This document shows positions 60,377 through 64,000 of a DNA stretch of 64,000 bases, piece after piece. The notes beneath the pieces were generated by a model. That model searched no databases. It saw nothing but the letters and a program-made list of their open reading frames with translations, and was not told the origin of the DNA. A program made the translations under genes and the position numbers. The DNA lies in contig CAMOUL010000005.1 in assembly GCA_946626605.1 (NCBI GenBank), positions 43,770 through 107,769 of the forward strand, given 5' to 3'. The DNA comes from an uncultured Bacteroidales bacterium (lineage in GTDB: Bacteria; Bacteroidota; Bacteroidia; Bacteroidales; Paludibacteraceae). Each line of letters begins with the position of its first letter. Position 1 is the stretch's first letter.

Positions 60377-61642
60377 TTAACGTACTGGCTGTCCCAGCAC
60401 GTTAATTATCTTGCCGTTGCGAAGGATGAGGAGCTGGCCGTCTTTTATAAATTTATGGGTTATGGTTTCAGATTTATGATTTATATTGTCGATGCCTTCT
60501 GATAGACGGAAGACGGGCCAGAAATACAAGATATGCTCGTCTATCAAGTCATTAAGGTAAATCCAAGACGCCATATCATGTGCATTCAGGGTTGTTTCCG
60601 GCTGGAATAGTTTCTCAATGATGGCTACTCTTAGATCAAAGGAATATCTGTCCATTTCCTCATTTTCGAGATACTCCTGCAGTTCATCTTCTGTGAAATG
60701 CGTCACCGTCTCATACCATGTCAGGATAGTCTGCGCAATCTCCAGGTCGGATTCGGAAGAACCCACGAAGCGCGGATCGATCCACATGACGAACTCGTAT
60801 CCGGGTTCGGGGTTAGCCGTGAGCGTGCAACTTTCCGTATTTTCAGCGAAAAGGAAGTCGGTAGTACCGCTGATTAGCGCATATCCTTTGTCGGGATCGG
60901 CAGTTACTCGTACGGAATAAGGTTCCATAGGATTTTCCGCAGTGACATATCCGTCTTTGATTTGTGCATTCTTGTTATAGCGGCTGAGGTGTCCCGTGAC
61001 ATACACATAATCTCCTTCCTTAATCATTAATGACTGAATCTTACATTCCCACGCCCGGAACATCTCTTCTCCGGTGGATGTAGTGGACAGCGAGACGGTC
61101 AGAATCGATTGGTCGGATTCGTAAGTAGCGACGGAAATAGCATATCCTTCGACGACGAACATGTCCTCCGTAGGTTGGTTGTGATACGGGAAAGTGAGAC
61201 AGAGGTCTCTTGCCTCTTCGGCATCGAGGTGGGTTCCGTACTCGGGGAGGTTAACGACGGTCGGTACTTCGCTGATGATCTGTACGGTGAATCCTGCTTT
61301 AGTCTCGGCGACGTTGCCGTACATCTTCAGAGTAGCATCAACGATGCGCACGAAGGACCCGATGCCGATGGTATGATCGGCTCCGACCACACGCCAAGCT
61401 TCAAAGACAGGTGCGCCGCCGGGGGCGTCCGCCATCATGAACGACTGGTTTTCATAAGTGGAGGTCTTGCAATAGATATCTACTGTCGATACCACATAGC
61501 CCTCGATACAATAACTTCCCTGGTCACCATTAGCAGCCTTAGCGGCAGCCTGAGAAGGGGTAATAGCACTCTCACATTGAGCATAAGCCTGCATCGCAAA
61601 GAACATGCAAGCCATCGAAAAAAGAATAGTTAGTTTTTTCAT
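60377..61642 (-). CDS. Secreted protein with two OB-fold-like domains (421 aa)
   Basis: Signal peptide MKKLTILFSMACMFFAMQAYAQ. Two related beta-barrel segments follow: YCIEGYVVSTVDIYCK...IGIGSFVRIVDATLKMYGNVAETKAG (about residues 43-120) and MFVVEGYAISVATYESDQ...IKEGDYVYVTGHLSRYNKNAQIKDG (about 155-230). Both resemble the OB-fold nucleic-acid/carbohydrate-binding-like domains common in exported Bacteroidota proteins. A small beta domain with YEFVMWIDP follows. The last block (K-x7-LI-x6-INVLGQ-x-V) aligns to the tails of the giants at 7933 and 50206. It lies 34 bp after the BACON lipoprotein gene, so likely co-transcribed. Confidence 0.78.
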   Translation of the reverse strand: MKKLTILFSMACMFFAMQAYAQCESAITPSQAAAKAANGDQGSYCIEGYVVSTVDIYCKTSTYENQSFMMADAPGGAPVFEAWRVVGADHTIGIGSFVRIVDATLKMYGNVAETKAGFTVQIISEVPTVVNLPEYGTHLDAEEARDLCLTFPYHNQPTEDMFVVEGYAISVATYESDQSILTVSLSTTSTGEEMFRAWECKIQSLMIKEGDYVYVTGHLSRYNKNAQIKDGYVTAENPMEPYSVRVTADPDKGYALISGTTDFLFAENTESCTLTANPEPGYEFVMWIDPRFVGSSESDLEIAQTILTWYETVTHFTEDELQEYLENEEMDRYSFDLRVAIIEKLFQPETTLNAHDMASWIYLNDLIDEHILYFWPVFRLSEGIDNINHKSETITHKFIKDGQLLILRNGKIINVLGQPVR

Positions 61643-61676
61643 AATCGTATAATTTTATGGGTTGGTTAATTTATCA

Positions 61677-64000
61677 TTACTCGCTTAAGCGTATCAGGCG
61701 TACAGAGAAGCCATAATGAGGCTGTTCCTGCCGGATTACGGCTCCTTGTCCATCCGCGCTGAATTCTATAGCCCATGGTTTCGATTCATCACAAGTCCAA
61801 TACCTTCCTACACCGTCGTGATACATAATCCCGTCGCGGTATCCCGCCGCGGGCAGGAAGACCGCCCCTGAGGACTCTACCGCTCCCCATTGCGCTTCCG
61901 TATAGGTATTCACAGAATACGAAGCAGTGACATCCGGAGTGAAACTGACTCCGTTCGGTTTGGTCCAGTCGTCCGGCATCAGGAGGAGTCCTTTCACGCC
62001 ACAGACGGTAGCCAGGCTCCGGAGTTGTGAAGCATTGGCTCTGCCGGAGTAGAGATACTCAAATTCGTCTTTGGACCAGGTTCTCCAATATCCGCTTTTT
62101 GCATACCCCATAAATCCGAGCACCTCCATGACTAAATGCGTATTAGGACCAGGTTCTCTTCGGTTGTCATTATGCCATGCTGAGTACAAGTTATAATCTG
62201 CATCATTCGTGGAAGACAAAGTAGGATTCTTATCCGTCAGCCAACCGAAAAGATCAATCAGTCCGTCATTTACAGGAGAAATCACATTATTGGTACACTG
62301 CTCACCATAGAAGAACTCATTGCCGAAAGTATTATGATCGGCAGTAGTGCCTCCCACATAGAGGTAGGATCGGTAAGCATTATACCAGTTGTTTCCATGC
62401 GCTTTATACTGCAAATTTCCTTTGGCGATCCATACTTTTCGGTATGGGCTTATAGAAAAGTCCATGTAATTATATTGTCCATGGGGCATCTCTTCGCGAA
62501 TGACCTGCAGCGTTCTTTCTATACCGGACTCATCCGAAATAACCGTGATTGTTGCCTGTCCCTCTCCGTTCCAGGTATGAGATGGTACCCTGAACGAGAA
62601 GTTTCCGTTTCCGCTGCCGGATGTAGGTAACTTCAGTATCGCCACCTTTACATCCGAAGTGGAGACTCTCCAAGAGGTATTGCAGGTTACATTCACAGTA
62701 TATTCGCCGCCCGAATAGGGTGCGGTGAGTAAATCGGTGCTGAGCATCAGCATATATTCCGGATCGGGTTCTTTGCCGTCGCGCTTGATATTGATGCGTG
62801 CCTGCTCGTTGCCAAAGGAAGTGCGGATGATGATGTAGCCGGTTTTTTCGCGTTCGTCGGTGGCAGGGTTGACAGACACGACGATGGTAGAATACCCGTC
62901 TCCCGAGGTAGAGGAGAGGGAGAAGAAATTGCCGGACGTGGTGGCCGTCCAGGGATAGTTGGACTTGACAGCCACCGGATAGTTTCCTCCTTCAGCAGAC
63001 GCATTGATAGCGATAGGCGCTACGGTCAGATCGGCTGCCGCTTTGCCTTTGCGGGAAACGGCTACCTGCGTCACTACCGGTTTGTAGTTATCCGAACGGT
63101 CTTCCTCGATGGTCAGGATACCGGAAACGGCATCCATAGAGGTCGCTTCTTCAATAGAGAAGGAGAACGAGCCGTTGCCGTCGCCGTCTTGCGAACCGGA
63201 GAGGGTCAGCCAGTCCATATCCCATGTCTTCCATACCCGCCATTTGGCATTGGAGGATACATTGACGGTAAACGAACCACCGTTCTCGGGAGCGGTTATC
63301 TCCGTCGGATCAACCGAGAGAGAGGTGGCTTCCGTACTGCCGCGGGTGATGGTCACCTGTTGGATTCCTGCGGCTTCGCCTTCACCGTAGGGGGCGATGG
63401 TGATGGTAGCTGTTGTCTCTTCAGGCGTCGTAGCCGGATTAACAGTGACGGTAATGTTGTCGTTATTGACCGAGACACCTTTGTTCACTTTCGCCCAGCC
63501 GGTATTGGAAGAGGCGGACCACTTGATATTGCTCTCTATCTGAATGGTATAAGTACCTCCTTCTTTCGGTGTGTTGAGTTCCAGGTCAGAGACGATACGC
63601 AGATAGGGAGCGGCTTTCGCTGCACGGGTAATAGGCAGTTGGAGGGTCTCGTTGCCGGAAGTGAAGGTGACTTCTCCTTTGGTCTCTGCGGACTCTTTGT
63701 TAGGCGATATCTTGATCCGTACCTCGGTTGTGCCGGCTTTGCCGGAGGTGGGGGTCACGCGGATCCAGCTCTCGTTGGTGGTAGCCGACCATGAGCCGTT
63801 GGGCGAGGTCAAGGTGAGCGTGTAGTCACCACCCGCATCAGGGCAGGTGATCAACTCCGGGTTCACGGACAGCGTCTGGGGAAGTTCTTCCGGGAGGTTC
63901 TTGTCCTTGCATCCCGCTGCAAACAGCATCAGCGCCGGCAGGAGAAATAAAAAGATCTTTTTCTTAGCCACAAGGGCACGATTAAAATTAATTTTCTTCA
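61677..64000 (-). CDS. BACON-domain surface lipoprotein, start codon one base outside window
   Basis: An internal GTG at 63971 could start a 764-aa product, but the frame stays open to the edge and reads KKINFNRALVAKKKIFLFLL. The last two bases of an apparent ATG lie at 63999-64000, so the true start is most likely at 64001. The lipobox is LFAAGC. Five BACON-type repeats follow at about residues 35-490 of the shorter product (each ...GGxYTxxxxSNxxWxA..., with D/NP and A-x-I/V-T-I at the end). BACON domains bind glycans or mucin. The C-terminal 260 residues (LFGWLTDKNP, GYWRTWSKDEFEYL, LLMPDDW, AVFLPAAGYRDG, YGFSVRLIRLSE) resemble the Fibrobacter-paralogous / FGE-like domain found in many exported Bacteroidota lipoproteins. 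Confidence 0.88.
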   Translation of the reverse strand, partial: KKINFNRALVAKKKIFLFLLPALMLFAAGCKDKNLPEELPQTLSVNPELITCPDAGGDYTLTLTSPNGSWSATTNESWIRVTPTSGKAGTTEVRIKISPNKESAETKGEVTFTSGNETLQLPITRAAKAAPYLRIVSDLELNTPKEGGTYTIQIESNIKWSASSNTGWAKVNKGVSVNNDNITVTVNPATTPEETTATITIAPYGEGEAAGIQQVTITRGSTEATSLSVDPTEITAPENGGSFTVNVSSNAKWRVWKTWDMDWLTLSGSQDGDGNGSFSFSIEEATSMDAVSGILTIEEDRSDNYKPVVTQVAVSRKGKAAADLTVAPIAINASAEGGNYPVAVKSNYPWTATTSGNFFSLSSTSGDGYSTIVVSVNPATDEREKTGYIIIRTSFGNEQARINIKRDGKEPDPEYMLMLSTDLLTAPYSGGEYTVNVTCNTSWRVSTSDVKVAILKLPTSGSGNGNFSFRVPSHTWNGEGQATITVISDESGIERTLQVIREEMPHGQYNYMDFSISPYRKVWIAKGNLQYKAHGNNWYNAYRSYLYVGGTTADHNTFGNEFFYGEQCTNNVISPVNDGLIDLFGWLTDKNPTLSSTNDADYNLYSAWHNDNRREPGPNTHLVMEVLGFMGYAKSGYWRTWSKDEFEYLYSGRANASQLRSLATVCGVKGLLLMPDDWTKPNGVSFTPDVTASYSVNTYTEAQWGAVESSGAVFLPAAGYRDGIMYHDGVGRYWTCDESKPWAIEFSADGQGAVIRQEQPHYGFSVRLIRLSE

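Noticed and set aside
63189..63794. 201-codon plus-strand frame at the right edge
   Set aside because: Antisense to the BACON lipoprotein, whose repeats and lipobox are clear.

Overview
The window looks like a chromosomal segment of an uncultured member of the Bacteroidales (phylum Bacteroidota). The evidence is: promoters of the TTG / 20 nt / TAnnTTTG type instead of -35/-10 boxes; no clear Shine-Dalgarno sequences; a GldJ-type lipoprotein; very large secreted proteins with type IX secretion (T9SS)-like C-terminal motifs; BACON-domain and InlB-B-repeat surface proteins; and the linkage of folP with the diadenylate cyclase gene. No plasmid, phage integrase, transposase or CRISPR array was found.

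Layout. 1-17.9 kb: two giant minus-strand genes for secreted adhesin-like proteins made of alternating jelly-roll (choice-of-anchor J / cleaved-adhesin-like) and fibronectin III-like units; the first runs off the left edge. 18.1-20.1 kb: gldJ and gcvH. 20.3-21.8 kb: folP-cdaA on the plus strand. 21.8-28.9 kb: outer-membrane barrel protein, metG, a tRNA with CAU anticodon, and the tdk-priA-nucleoside kinase operon. 29-33.4 kb: a minus-strand accessory cluster with a WG-repeat protein, two phosphatases, a macro-like protein and orphans.

33.5-47.3 kb is the most unusual part. It is one long co-directional run headed by an ECF sigma factor and a small anti-sigma-like protein. It continues with two M48 metallopeptidases, a ferredoxin-membrane fusion, a DnaJ-like zinc-motif lipoprotein, two tiny proteins, two zinc-ribbon proteins, a dynamin-like GTPase, two paralogous small GTPases, a coiled-coil tail-anchored partner, a third M48 peptidase with a zinc ribbon, an FGE-sulfatase-domain protein and a membrane protein. 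By family resemblance this is a GTPase-centred stress or defence (conflict) system under its own sigma factor; the exact role is not known. It looks more AT-rich than its neighbours.

47.3-64 kb: dtd, then further secreted giants (T9SS-type tails, InlB repeats), tiny translationally coupled genes, an OB-fold-like secreted protein and a BACON lipoprotein whose start codon lies one base outside the window. Two intergenic regions, at 47.3-47.6 and 59.4-59.7 kb, hold what appear to be paralogous structured RNAs. Each has its own promoter, a conserved nested stem whose pairs covary, and an intrinsic terminator. Four other intergenic spacers carry degenerate repeats with a strict 11-bp period. These two signals and the GTPase/M48 operon are the main novel observations. 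All family assignments rest on motif recognition by eye; no database search was run.
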